A DNA stretch of 64,000 bases, taken from the NCBI GenBank assembly GCA_037783545.1, contig JBBELK010000003.1, positions 310,001 through 374,000 of the forward strand, written 5' to 3'. This DNA is from Henricia sp. BOLD:AAB3569. Lineage: Eukaryota > Echinodermata > Asteroidea > Spinulosida > Echinasteridae. Both the position numbers and the translations under genes were made by a program. This document shows positions 44,788-58,500 of the stretch, piece by piece. Numbering within the stretch: the first letter of the stretch is position 1; every line of letters begins with the position of its first letter. A model generated the notes under the pieces. The model was not told where the DNA came from. It searched no databases and saw only the letters and a list, made by a program, of their open reading frames with translations.

Positions 44788-44823
44788 TGGCGCAACAACA
44801 TAAAGCAAGTTCAAGCAACAGAG
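44788..44823 (+). other. Possible first coding exon
   Basis: gccATGGCG is a good initiation context, and 12 codons (MAQQHKASSSNR) run to GTAAGT. No matching downstream exon was found. Confidence 0.25.
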
Positions 44824-44949
44824 GTAAGTGCAACCAATGCGCTTTTCTTGCTCTTTTTGCCGGTTATTACTCGAGCCACGTGGGTCATGAAAAATGCCCA
44901 CCAAAATGGTGGATGGAAGGGGTGACGTCACAGGAAAGCAATCAATAGA

Positions 44950-46080
44950 ATAATTTGCATATTTATTTGGTTAACTACGAGTCTTTCATTATACAAGCAT
45001 AAATAAAAAACAAAGTCCAATTGTTGTTTTAATATCAATCCAATGGGTCAGAAGCCAATTGGTTGTATGGATAGAGGGTGGGTTGCCAGACTTCCCTGGT
45101 TCGCAAAAGGAGAGAATTCCGTTTACTATTTGCCACTTATTTTCCTTATGACCCAACAACCAGTATTAATGTTTTAAAAGGAAGTGAATTTCAAAATTTT
45201 CCTTAAAAATACTTGAACTTTTCCTGCCATGTTCCATAAACTTGACACAGGACATCTCAGTGGCGACTAGTGAACGGAATTCAAACCTGGCAAAAAAAGT
45301 ATGTTAAAAAGAAATCCCTTGCCCTAATAGAAACAGCAACTGTGCTAGCTCAGTGAACAGGAAAATTAGAATGGATTATTAGTTTCATGACGAGTGATGC
45401 AAAGATTTTTTTAAAAGCCAAATATTTCTTGATAAATTTGTCCGAGCCACGTACAGTTGATTTTTCCATCAGAAAAAGGTTTTGAAAATTATGAAGTTAC
45501 ATTGGTTTTTAAAGGTAAATAAAATGTGTGTGTAGATGCAAATTGAAAAAAAATACAATGCATCCCATTGTAGTGCAATAGAGAGTGTGTTGGCGGGCCG
45601 CCTCCCGCCGATTCTAGGGCAAGGCTGGTCCCCTGGAGAAATTATGGCAGGTAAAAGATGGAATATGATCCATTCAACTCGGCTCCACTTCGTTGAATGG
45701 AATATTCCATCTTTTCTCTCATGAAAACATTCATTATTTGTATATGACGAGGCGAAACCAAGTGGAATAGTACATTAAATCTATCACTGAATGAAATTAT
45801 TTGTACTATTGCTTGAAATTTAAACGTTTTATAAAACACTTGAATAAATTCCTGTCATCAGAATTCATAAATAAGTGTTGTATCGATATGTCGCCCGCCA
45901 TTGTGTCTAGTGTGTAGCATCTCGAACACCCCTATAGAATAATTCAACGACAAGTGACTGACAATGCACCAATCAGATGACAGGGATTTTTCGGCCGTTT
46001 TATAATTTTGTTTTATCATATCACCCTCATTGCCATCCAATATTATAATTCTCCACGATAGAACAAAATCATTTAGTGGG
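44950..46080. other. Intergenic, mostly unassigned
   Basis: Contains the second copy of the GAATTCCGTTTACT inverted repeat (45115-45283) and a hairpin at 45646-45720 (AAAGATGGAATATGATCCAT with inverse). Nothing coding seen. Confidence 0.4.
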
Positions 46081-46081
46081 C

Positions 46082-46235
46082 CATTATAGAGCTTTTGCAA
46101 CGGCAGCCATGACAGGGGGCAAGTTTCCATATTTAAATTATGTGACAATAGATTCTCAAAGTGTCTACTCGTACATGACGTACTGTGACAATGTGACTGC
46201 CCCCTGTCATGGCCGCTGTGCAAAGGCTCTATAGT
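46082..46235. repeat. Palindrome R, copy 1
   Basis: TAGAGCTTTTGCAACGGCAG and CCATGACAGGGGGCA pair with TGCCCCCTGTCATGG and CTGTGCAAAGGCTCTATAG. Copy 2 lies at 53864-54013. Just downstream of the coiled-coil gene stop. Confidence 0.9.
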
Positions 46236-46304
46236 GAAAATGCACATGTACAATCATTTTGCATGGAAGGTAAATCCTGGGCCATCAGATATGGGCCAAA
46301 GTTT

Positions 46305-46539
46305 TCACGACGAGTATTCGTCGCTACTGCTTGTGTTAGAGTCAGATGACTTTGTCTCCCAGCAAGTATAGTCGGGGGTTTTCTTGGAGAACGAGTTAGT
46401 GCGAAACAGATCTGACATGTTGTTGAAAACAGGCGATTCTGCCGTTTGTAAATCATCGGTCATACTAATGGAGAGTGCCCTGACGTGGGCTTTGGCAAGG
46501 GCTGTTTTGATGTCTTCCTTGCACGGCTTGCTTGTATAT
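46305..46539 (-). CDS. Coiled-coil gene terminal exon
   Basis: Acceptor TTTTTATAG; begins YTSKPCKEDIKTALAKAHVR ALSISMTDDL and ends in a Ser-rich acidic tail SSDSNTSSSDEYSS with TGA. No coiled-coil in the last 40 residues. Confidence 0.8.
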
Positions 46540-49500
46540 CTATAAAAAGCAAGAAATTGAATAGAATGATTAATTTTAATTTGTACATCTTTTGTGTTTA
46601 GCAGTGTATGAGTAAAACAACAACACAGACAGCACTTTAAAGGCAGTATACATGATTGGTAAACCGTTACAAATAGTTTCATCCCCCTGTGTGATTGAAG
46701 ATATGCATGATTAAAACCAACCTGAGCAAAAACCAGCTCCGTACTTCGTCTAACTTTTAAGAAAACAGTCAAAAAATGGTTTACAGTCACTTCGCCCCAA
46801 AACCAAGGCCTGTGCACGAAGTTGTTTTTGGGCGAAGTGTCATTTGGGCAAGGTAGTGTTTGGACGAAGTGGTTTGGGGGCGAAATGGCCTTTGGGTGAA
46901 GTGCTTCAGTGCGAAGTGGTCCAGGGCGAGGTGGTTTTGGGGTGAAATGAATTTACGAAAAATAATTGTTTTGCTCATTTCTCAAAGACTACATGTATAG
47001 CACTTCAGACAAAACCATTTCAGGGGAAGTTTTCTATCGTCATTGTGTTTATATTGTGTAAGTTATGTGTAAATCTGTGAACATTTTTGATTCCTCGAGA
47101 TACCAATCATGTATTCTACCTTTAAAGGCACAGGCTCGTCAGCAATGCGCGTGCGCAAATTCGTGCCACGAAATACGCAGCTCCATAGCAAAGGCATGGA
47201 GCTAGCTGCGCATTTCGCGCAACAAATTTGGCGCACGCGCATTGCTGACGAGCCTGTGCCTTTAAAGTTCTATTGTCTGTGGTTCTCATCAAATTGTTTT
47301 CTCCAAAAAAAAATTTAAAACCATTTATTTTATTTCAACGAAAAATCATCATACTTTGTATTTTAGACATCCTGTGAGTTGAATTATTGGCGGATTGCCA
47401 ATATTTTTGAAATATTGACAGTAATTGTTTGATAACTAAACGTTGGTCAATTTGTTTTTCGTTGATGTCTCATTTGAAAGCGCCTAATGATTCAAATATT
47501 CGATTGCCATCACACATTCGAATAGCATTTTACCAAATCGAATATTCCAAACCAAACCAAACATGTCATTCAGTAAAGAAGTGAAAATCTCTTTTCCGTC
47601 GCCAAAACGGTTGCTTTGATGTCACATTTGCATCCAACTAAAAGTCCAGTGTACAAGATACAACACATCGAACACAAGGTCTATGGTTAGAGCCGACGAT
47701 ACGTTTTTGCAAAAAAACTCTTCGGGCGAGAGACCATTTGCAAGTTACAACGAACATGAAGTCTATAGCTTGAGCCGAGACCATTTTGTGCAAAAACTGA
47801 ATGGGTGAGATAATTTCATGCATCGAATATTCGATCGAAAATAAAACCAAATTTTCTAGATCTTTGAGACACAAATTCATTTACTTTTGATGACGTAATG
47901 CATCTTTCTGCTTGGCCAAATGTTTACGGAGCCTTTGCAAGTCCTCAGTCAGGGATGCTATTGTCAGCTTGTCCACAGCACGAAGCCCTTCAAGTTTAGA
48001 CAACTGTGCTTGAAGATCATGTACCTATACATAACCACAGAGGATGTTAAGTGATTGTCGAGTAGTCGGACTACCTCTGATGCTCACAGGCTCTCGGAAA
48101 CAAATCTGTAAGTAACCTTAAAAACGGAGGCTTGTCAATACACCAGAAACAAATTCGTGCCACGAATTTCACCGCCAGGAGCCTAAACGCTGATAATGGC
48201 CCGAGCGGCTCGGGCCATTATCAGCGTCCAGGGGCGGTATTCACAAAACGACTTAAGTCGTGAAATTTAAGCGCCCCGCTTAAATTCTAGTCTTAAGTCA
48301 AATCATAAAGTTAAGTGGTATTCACAGCGCGTTTTCTTTTAGTGGCCCGCTTATTTTTTAGACTTAAACTTAAGTGTGGTCTGACCTGTCTTAAGTGCAT
48401 TTAACGCTGGGTCAACCGTCTGCAATTGCATTGTTTTTCTGCCCAGTGTGTTATCAAAAAACGGCTATATGATTGATTAGAGAACGCCTAAACAATTTAG
48501 ACATTGGGAGATTACAACAGATTTCAATTTCTATTCTTACTGACCTTAAAAAGCCTTAGTTTTCCGTCTTTGTTCGCAACTGACCATTGACTACCGCATA
48601 ACACAACGTACGTCATCTACTTGTGGTACGTGCACGCGTATGTGTGCACGACACGCGCGTAATGTGCGCGTATGATGCACGCGCGTAGTAATCGAATGTT
48701 TTTTAAACGTCAGTGCGTGGTCTGCTCTGCTTTGATTGCAGAGACATTATGACCCGACAGAGTTAAGCGTGCACTGATTGATTAAGTACACCACTAAGGT
48801 AAGTGGGGCGCTTAAATCTGTGAATACGAAGTTGAGTGCTCCACTTATCTTAGCGGGGTGCTTAGATTTAAGACAGACTTAAGTACCCCGCTTAGATTGA
48901 GTTTTGTGAATACCGCCCCAGGCCTCTAGCCGGTTTAAACCGTATGTTTAAGACTGGCCAAACCCACTTTTAATCCCTAATTTAATCTCCCCGGAGCAAG
49001 CTAAATCACATTCTTTCAACAGTTGTGTGGTGTGGTGGGGGCGAAGAAATCTAATTGATTTTAATTATAGAATATATTTTAAAAATAGGTCTCTTATACC
49101 TTTGACTTCTCACTGTTGTTCTTGTTTTGTTTCGGCCTTGAACTTTCAATTCTGCTGAAGATTTCTCTCGAGAGTTCTGCTTTGATATGCTGCAACTCGA
49201 TTCTTCACACAAAAAGTGGAATGAATATTTTGAGGGAATTTAAGTTTACAATGAATTCAGGGGCGGATTGCAATAAAATCAACTTAGCCACTGGTCTAAG
49301 ACTGGTCTTTTACAGCCGGCTATCCAACATAGCCAGTCTCAGCTTAGTCGATGGTTTAGCAAAAAATACACAAATTTTCAAATCTCGAAACTTTTCAGAA
49401 ATGTTAAGGACATTAAATAAAGCCGAATTCTACCCCCAAAAAAATAATTATTAAAAAAAATTAGCAACTTCCTGAAAATGTCAAAAGTGTGTCGGGCCAG

Positions 49501-52500
49501 AATGAACAATTTCCTGCATTGAAAACATATTTCACACAAACAAAATTGTGATTTGAATATTGACACAACTCACTTTGTGGTTGATTCCATGCTGTTCTGT
49601 TGCTCTTGGATGTGTCGGTTTTTGCTCTTCATTTCCAGTTTTCGTAGCCTTTGCAGCTCTGCTTCCTGACACTCCCAACTTGTTCAAAACAAAAGGAATT
49701 TAATCATTTCATATTAAGCACTGCAAAACAAAATGCTAAGATATAAGAGCCACCAATTAAAGGAGCATGTTTAAAGCCGTGGTTACACAGACCGATTTTG
49801 TCGGCTGGCCTGTTGGCCGACAAAATTGGCATGATCGGTCTGTTTAAACTTTTTTTTGGCTGATCGGCCGATAAAATCGGTGGCCGATCAGAATCTGACA
49901 TGTCAGTCTCCCGTCGGCCAATAAAATCGGTGGCCGATCAGAGTCTGACATGTCAGACTCCCGTCGGCCGATAAAATCGGTGTCGGGCTGTGTAAACGTA
50001 GTGTCGGGCTGTGTAAATGCGACACCGATTAAATCCGCCGAATCAGGCCGATACAAATGCATAAAAGCATGTGCAAATCGCCTCAGTCCGTTTCAATGTC
50101 AAGTTAACATGGCAAGCGAGTTGCCCGATAATACGGCGTGAGTGCCATCTACTTGTTTAGATACCGAGATAATTTATCTGACCAAGTTCACTGATAACGT
50201 GGGTTATGTCGACTTGGTGAGATAATTTTTGTTGGAAAGTCGACCTATGAATTCAATAAGTCGACTTGGTAGAATAATTTGTTGCCAACTCAAATTGACC
50301 TACATAATTATCTTACCAAGTCGACTTAGTAGATTTAGAAAGGCGACTTTGCAACCAAAATATCTCGCCAATAAGTCGACTTCTTTTTGATTTCAGGAAG
50401 TCGACAACTTATTGATTTGTTTAAAGCCGGGCTGAAAGGTTGAAGCTACTTTTATAAAAGGGATATTACTTGATAAAGTTGCGTTTTTCTTATCTTTATT
50501 GCTGACTTTATATTAGAGAGAAAAATGAAAAACTAGACTGTGTTCGTCAACCGGCAACAGGCCAAAATGAACAACGGGTTGATGACGTCATAATGATATG
50601 CATTGACCCCGCTACGTCATAGCGAGGAGACGGTCACTATTTTGCAAAGCAAGTTGCATGCTTTAAAGGCCCAGTGGATCATTTGCAATGACCCCAAAAA
50701 GTAATCGACGAGTTTACAGGGGGAAAGTTCTGAAAGTAAAGATTGTATTAATAGCAACTATCCAATGAAAGGTTTTCGCTCAAAATGATATAATTTTACC
50801 AGAAAATAATCCGTAAAGATGAAATTTACTTATTTTTGGTTCGCATCTACGCGGTCCAAAATGCATGGGCGCTGTGTACTCCGTGTGCGTGTTCCAACGC
50901 GATGCATTTTTATGGATCGCGCGCACACGCAGTATGTGCGCCACTGCTAGTGCATGACGCAAGCCACATATAGTACCCGATCAACTGAGAGCGAATATAT
51001 GAAACACCCCGCCAAGACCAGGAAAACGCATATGGATTTTCATGGTTATTTTAAACGTGGTACATTTGACAAAGCTGAAATTTCTTCGGATGAGTTTGTT
51101 GATGTCTTTCTTTTGATTTATAATGGTTTTATTCGCAGAATCGCTCAAAAACAGATCATCTACAGGGCCTTTAAGCATAGCATAAACCACCATTCGTTAT
51201 TTTTCTGTAAAAGTTTTCAAAATTTTCGGTGTATTCTCTCAGTAGTTGATACACTGAATTCATTTTTGATATCAATAAAATGCCAGCTTCATGCCTGGAT
51301 GGTGGTAACACTTGCAACTCTGTGGAAAATCCGCGGTGTTGTGTGTGCATAAAACGTGTACATGTTTACTGCGAGGAGCTAGGTACACGACCACAGTCAG
51401 TAAAGCAGCTCTGTGTGTCTCCTCGCTATGACGTCACACACATAGCTCAAGTTGATTGACGTGACCTTTCATTTTCAGTTTCGCGTGAAAAGAGTCTCGG
51501 AAAAAGACTGAAATATTCTGACTTTTCCAGGATGAAATTCTGAATAAAATGTTCTTAGTACATAAAGGCTATATAAAGAAAGGAATACTGTTGAAAACCA
51601 TGAAAGTGAAGGGAGATTTCCACCCAGCTTTAATTACCTTTTGTTAAGTTCATCTTGTACGCTCTTCTCAACATCCAACTGTCCCTCCAGCTCGTGAATG
51701 ATTCGCAACATTTCTTTCTCTTTTAATTCTGCTTTGTTAATGGCAAGCAGGGCTTGGCTGTAGTCAGCACGCTTCTTGGCTAGTGAATTACTATCATCAA
51801 AGGAAGACAAAAAATAGCCGAGTCAAGCATGAAAACCCAGGCTTTGCCCTGGTCTCTAGGCTCTAAAAACTCTGTTTGCTAGGATAGGGCGACAATTTGT
51901 GTGTAAATAAGCGATATTAGGGCGACACGCTCAATAGGGCGACAATTTGGTGTCGCCCTAATATTTGTTTTTTTTAAAACAATTTTTTTAGGTCAAAAAC
52001 AATTTTTTTTAAATCGAGAACCATTTTTATTAGGTCTAGAACCGTCTCTCTTAGGTGTGTAACCATTTTTGGAAGCTTAGGGTAGAGAAATTTGGTGTCA
52101 ATTTGAGTGATTCTTGGCGAAAGTTTGGTGGTCCCCGGGGGAAGGCTTCCCCAATTGTCGCCCTATTGCCGCATCCAGAGTTCTTACAACTATTATTATT
52201 ATTACTTCTTATCCAAAACTTCACAAGTTGACAAGGAAAACCAGACTAAAAGTGTTGATAGCAATGGTAACAAACACCACATGATTTATTTCTCTGTATA
52301 AAATGGTACCTTTGTAGAAGAAAATGCCAACTGAAGGTTTTTTTTTTTAATTGTCTGCAAACAGTTTTTACCATTTATTCAACACAAAAACCATGCATGG
52401 ATTTTTCAGGTTTTCTGAAGTATTACTGCATCTATGTGGCTAAAATGTCTACAAGGCAGTTGTATTTATTCTTTAAGGCCCTCTCACACACGGACAAATC

Positions 52501-55500
52501 TTGGGCGCGAGCAGCAGGAGCTTCACGAGTTGGTGAACTCAGGATGTTTCGTGTAACTCGGGCACAACTCATAGCAACTCGTAGCAGCGCGCAACTTGTG
52601 GCGACATTATAACATGTTCAAAATTTTAGCCACGAGTTGCCAACTCGTGAACAACTCGTACCAAACTCGTGCACAACTCGTACTAAACTCGTGCAACTTG
52701 GAGTAAACTCATAGGCCACTCGTACAGCTCGTAGCAAACTGTATCACATGAGATTGGGTAGAGTTTGATACGAGATGTATGAGTGGTCAACGAGTTATAA
52801 GACTTCACGCACGAGATGCAAGAGGCAGTGAAATTCCAGATAGTTTGGCGCCAAATCCCACTCAAAATGCCGAGGTCGGGTAACTTGACAAAACTCGTTC
52901 CACACTCATAACTATTTCGCAGTAAGTTCGGAAAGCTCGTAGTAAACTCGTGACTTAATTGGGAAACTCCTTCCTAATTCGTAATAACTCGTAAAACTCG
53001 CAAGTACACTTGTACCAGACTCGTATCAAATCTGTAACCGACTTGTAGTACGCTCGTAGTATACTCGTAAACATCGCGACGCCAAAGGTTTTACCAGGAG
53101 TTTCCCGATTTTCGCCAACTCTTGAAGCTCGCGCCCGAGATTTTTCCGTGTGTGAGAGAGAGCCTTTTGTTTAATATGTAATGCTGTTCCTATTTTTAAA
53201 GTTTTCCAATCACGTGATCTGTCTTTAAATTGGTCAACAATGTAAGCAAAAATGTGCAACCATGCATGTCCTCAAGGAACAAAGAAACTGCCCTACAAGA
53301 TGGCAGCTATTCGATACGGTCTATACTTATCAAGACACTGTAAAGCTTACTTGAGGAGGTTAAGTTCCGTCTCCATTCTATGGTTCTCCTTGCAAACCTT
53401 CTTCAACTCTTGTGACTGATTTTCACTAGAAGCAAAATTTGAGAAAAATCACTTTTTTTTTATTACGACGTGTAGTCGATGCGAAATACGCAAAGCATTG
53501 GCATCAACTACATGTTGTAATATTCTGCGGCAAGCACACGTAAGCCAAGTAATTAAAAAATGGTATCGAAACAGCAGAAAATGTCACTTTTTGAGCAAAT
53601 TTAAGTAAGTCTATGTACCTCAGCTTAAACCTCGATAACTCGATAACTGCTCGTAGTTCATATGGCCTGGCAATGAGGTCACTAGTGTATGTCTATGGGC
53701 CCCAAGGGACTGTATTAGTGACCACAAAAGGACCCTCTTGTGGTCACTCAGTCCAGAGAGGCCCATAGACATACACTGGTGACGAATTATGCCAGTCCAT
53801 GTGTTTTATAACATGCCTCTGACTAAAAAATAAATGCAATGAAATTGCTAAGAAGCAATCCAACAATAGAGCTTCTGCACCGGCGGCCATGACGGGGGCA
53901 GGTTTTCTTATTTAAATTATGTAACAATAGAACCACAAAGCACCTACTCATGCATGACACTTGGTAACAATGCGACTGCCCCCTGTCATAGCTGCCGTGC
54001 AAAGGCTCTACAGGCATTTAAACAATACATGTAGTAGGTTTTTGAACTACATGTAAATGGCATTTGGGTCTTTCCATGCTATTTAGGCCTATTTGAGATA
54101 AACTGAAGACTTCTGAAAGGAATTATTGACTTATTTTTCAAATAGGCCCATTAGCAGGGAAAGACCCACTTGAACATTAAACACTTCAACAAAAAGCATG
54201 GCAGTTCGTCGTTAAACTTTAAGGAAACTTGGTTTCCTAGCTCGAGTTTCTGTTCACTGACAGTTGGCAACCTCCAGAGGGCTCAGTAACCGGTCACTAG
54301 TTTTTGAGACTAGTTACCGGTCAGGAACGCTAGCAGGGAATCACGCGCACGTGAAGTCTTGACGCACGCGCTCGAAGCCTGATACACGCATCTAGTTCAC
54401 GCTGGCGCAAATTTCATGCACTAGCCTAGATTAGTGAAAACCACGTGACTGCGTTTCAGCCAGTCAGGATTGAGAATCAGAAAAAGGCGTGTTATAATTA
54501 AACCTAATACACACTGTTTATGGTTTTGTTTACATAACAGTTTTGTTTATATCAATAATATACAGTAGTCCTTACCATGTCTTCTCCAACCGAGACATTG
54601 TCTTCTCAGCTGATGCCACTAATTTGTTATACTGCAGCTCATATTTGTGGTTGGATGACTGGAAATCCAACTGCAAATTAAATTCAAACATGCATAAAAC
54701 TGATTAACAGGCACTACATTCCATAATAACAAATCTTTTTACATGGATCATGTAGAGCACATTTCTACTGTGGGCATATGCGCATGGACATTAAACACTT
54801 TTGGACGATGCGTTGGGAAACGCATGCGTTATCTTCGCCGTTTCCACTGCAGACAAAAATACTGGTTATTATGGATAACCCAATGTGCGCAGTTTTTGCT
54901 GGCAGAGTGTGACGTCAACTTTCGCTCAAGTCGTTTTTATCACTGCTTTGACAACGGTTCACGCTAATTGTACGACAACGGTTCACGCTAATTGTACGGC
55001 AACGGTTCACGCTACTTGAATGGCAACTGTTCACGCTACTCGCATGGCAACGGTTCACGCTACTTGTACGGCAACGGTTCACGCTACTTGTACGGCAACG
55101 GTTCACGCTACTTGTACGGCAACGGTTCATGCTACTTGTACGGCAACGGTTCATGCTACTTGTACGGCAACGGTTCACGCTACTTGAATGGCAACGGTTC
55201 ACGCTACTTGTATGGCAACGGTTCACGCTACTTGTACGGCAACGGTTCACGCTACTTGTACGGCAACGGTTCTTGCTACTTGTACGGCAACGGTTCTTGC
55301 TACTTGTACGGCAACGGTTCACGCTACTTGTACGGCAACGGTTCACGCTACTTGTACGGCAACGGTTCACGCTACTTGTACGGCAACGGTTCATGCTACT
55401 TGTACGGCAACGGTTCATGCTACTTGTACGGCAACGGTTCACGCTACTCGTACGGCAACGGTTCACGCTACTTGTACGGCAACGGTTCTTGCTACTTGTA

Positions 55501-58500
55501 CGGCAACGGTTCACGCTACTTGTACGGCAACGGTTCACGCTACTTGTACGGCAACGGTTCACGCTACTTGTACGGCAACGGTTCACGCTACTTGTACGGC
55601 AACGGTTCACGCTACTTGTACGGCAACGGTTCATGCTACTTGTACGGCAACGGTTCACGCTACTTGAATGGCAACGGTTCACGCTACTTGTATGGCAACG
55701 GTTCACGCTACTTGTACGGCAACGGTTCACGCTACTCGTACGACAACAGTTCACGCTACTCGTACGGCAACGGCTCACGCTACTCGTACGACAACGGCTC
55801 ACGCTCCTCGTACGACAACAGTTCACGCTACTCGTACGACAACGGCTCACGCTACTCGTACGGCAACGGCTCACGCTACTCGTACGGCAACGGTTCAGGC
55901 TACTCGTATGGCAACGGTTCACGCTACTCGTATGGCAACGGTTCACGCTACTCGTATGACAACGGTTCACGCTACTCGTACGACAACGGCTCACGCTAAT
56001 CGTACGACAACGGTTCACGCTACTCGTATGACAATGGTTAACGCTACTCGTATGACAACGGTTCACGCTACTCGTATGACAACGGTTCACGCTACTCGTA
56101 TGACAACGGTTCACGCTACTGTACTTGTATGACAACGGGTATGTCCATTTGTTTTACACAGAAACCACAAGGGGAACATTTTCAGTGCATTTTTCTGTTA
56201 CAATGATCAAAATAACAGACAGGACAGTATATTGCTATAATATTACAGTAGGTATAAGCAAAATCAGTATATCATTAGTGTCCAAATTTAAAAATGACAC
56301 TAACGCGTGTCTTGAGTAACATCCATCTCGAGTTACGAAAGATAGTAGCACTTCGTGAAATCACAATAATTGCCAAAGTTTTTGGCTCGAATATACCGGC
56401 ATATATACATGTACACTTCCAGATTAAAACCGGTCAACCACACGTTTCTTTCTTTATTAAAGGAGCTAGTCCAGATTTTTCCAGAAAATTGATTTCATTC
56501 TAACCTAACAATCATAAAAAATACATCCCCGAAATACTATCCATGGGAAGAAAACAGGAAATTTGCAATCTCCAATTTGGATGTGGAAGCAAGAAGGTTG
56601 GTCTAATCACTGCACTGCTTTGGAACGGATAAATTAGTTTACAAAAACAACAGTGGTTTTTGACAATATCCTTCAGGAGTCAAAATTATCACCGGTCCTG
56701 TGGTCCGAGACCAGTAAAAAAATCAGAAGGACCACTAGATCTGTCAAAGACGCTGGTCCGATGGACCAGTGAAAACATTTACTGACTCATGGAAACATTT
56801 CCCAATGCCTAATCCACAGTAAACATTTCCTACTGGATGCGAAAAATCCCTGGTTACCACAAACAATTCCTGATCGCTTTAGATAACTTCATTTATTTCT
56901 CCGATCTCTCCAGATGTGCCCCAGTGTTGTATCAAAAAGCAATCCCATCCATCCTGCACTCAATGACCTTAAACCAGAAAGTGTTGCAGTATCTCGGTGC
57001 CATTTTGAAAAGCACCGGCGGACCACCAAATTTTCAGCAGGACCAGTAGAGTTCTCTAATCTACTGGTCCTTCTGCCCAGCATGAAATTCAGGTTAATTT
57101 CGACCCCTGTCCTTGAATGTATACGGATTGAGAGCGCGAAATTTCAGAATGGTAATGAGAAAAATTATATGGTATCAAAATCTTAACACCCATGGGAAAA
57201 ATGAGGGCTAAAAAATGTGATCTGGACACGCTCCTTCAACACTAACGGTACCAAATCCTTCAATTTGTACACAATTTTCCATAGAACCAAGGCGTTAGGG
57301 TTAATTCTATTTTCAGTGGGGTACCGTGGCCGAGTGGTTAGGGCCATCAACTCGCAATCATGGGTGAAAACATGGGGTTGCGGGTTCGAATCCGGCTGCG
57401 GTACCAGTGCTCTTGCTCCATCCTTCGGAAGGGATGTAAAGCCGTTGCTCCAGTGTGTTAGGTAACGCACTCTAAAGATCCCAGAGCATTCTTTCGTGAA
57501 GAGCAAGGGGATTCCCCGGTGTCTCTGGCCATTTCTAATTATAATTCTTCATGGGTTTCCTCACGCTTACGAGTGACAGTGCAATGAGCACTATTGAGGA
57601 ATCCTTGGTATGAATACCAGAAAGATATAATAATAATAATAAAAGTTTTTTACTGTGTCAGTTACCTGAAGTTCTTGAGTCTCCTGTGTCAACTGCGCAA
57701 TTTGATTTTTCTGGGAGCGGGTTGTGTCTCTCAGATCAAACAATTCCGCTGAAAGTGTTGAAACCTTTGACCTTTCCTCCTTTAGCATTGTCTCCATAGA
57801 TGCCAATTTTGTTAATGAATCGGTCAGGTGTTCCTGACACTCATTCTGCATAATGAAAAAAGAAGCAATTTAAGCCTTTTGCATGTTTTACATGAATAAC
57901 GTCCGATGTACTTCCTTTCATAAGCTTCAACTTTTGGGATCGTTTTAAACACCATCATCGTGCATATTGCAATGTCAAAAACATTTTAACCAGGTATCAC
58001 AAGAACCAGTTTTGTTTTAAAAATTTACCTTGTACAAATGTGGATAATATTAAAAAGAATTTAGGCAACATCGATCGTTGAAGACGGTGAAGCATGAAGC
58101 GAAAGCGGAGGGTAAAATTGCCCACCACTGCTTGCCGCATCGTGCCAGCCGGGCACTAGCACTGCACACGTGCACACATCACACGCAACGCCTGACCGTT
58201 GCCAGTTTACGATGCAGGCAAAGATGGCGCTTGCTTTAATAGAGATTAGATTTGTACACGTCTGCTCGCCGAGCGGCACATGTACATGGTACAGTGCTAT
58301 AGTCATGGCACTTGCGTAGCGACTACACTTTAACAAGTTTGCTTCGCAAAATTACTGAATCAATTGAGGGCACTCGTTTACAAAATATGGCCCGCTGGAA
58401 GGGCAAAAAAGCAGAGAAAAAAAATGTGGATCGCGGAGCACACAACAAAGAAAGCAGAAATCCGCTAAAATTCTGAGATTTCACAATGAAAAACAGAAAA

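Noticed and set aside
44788-44823. Confident gene start MAQQHKASSSNR
   Set aside because: Only 12 codons before a donor and no phase-matched downstream exon could be identified.
50954-51352. 132-codon frame with KHPAKTRKTHMDFHGYFKRG, also at 61658
   Set aside because: It lies inside MITE E, differs by stops between the two copies and begins from a non-conserved start.
54915-56135. Long reading frames (about 406 codons minus, 335 plus) of repeated SSVNRCRT / YGNGSRYL
   Set aside because: They are produced by a 24-bp period in all three plus frames and the minus strand; no start context, splice sites or non-repeat domain.
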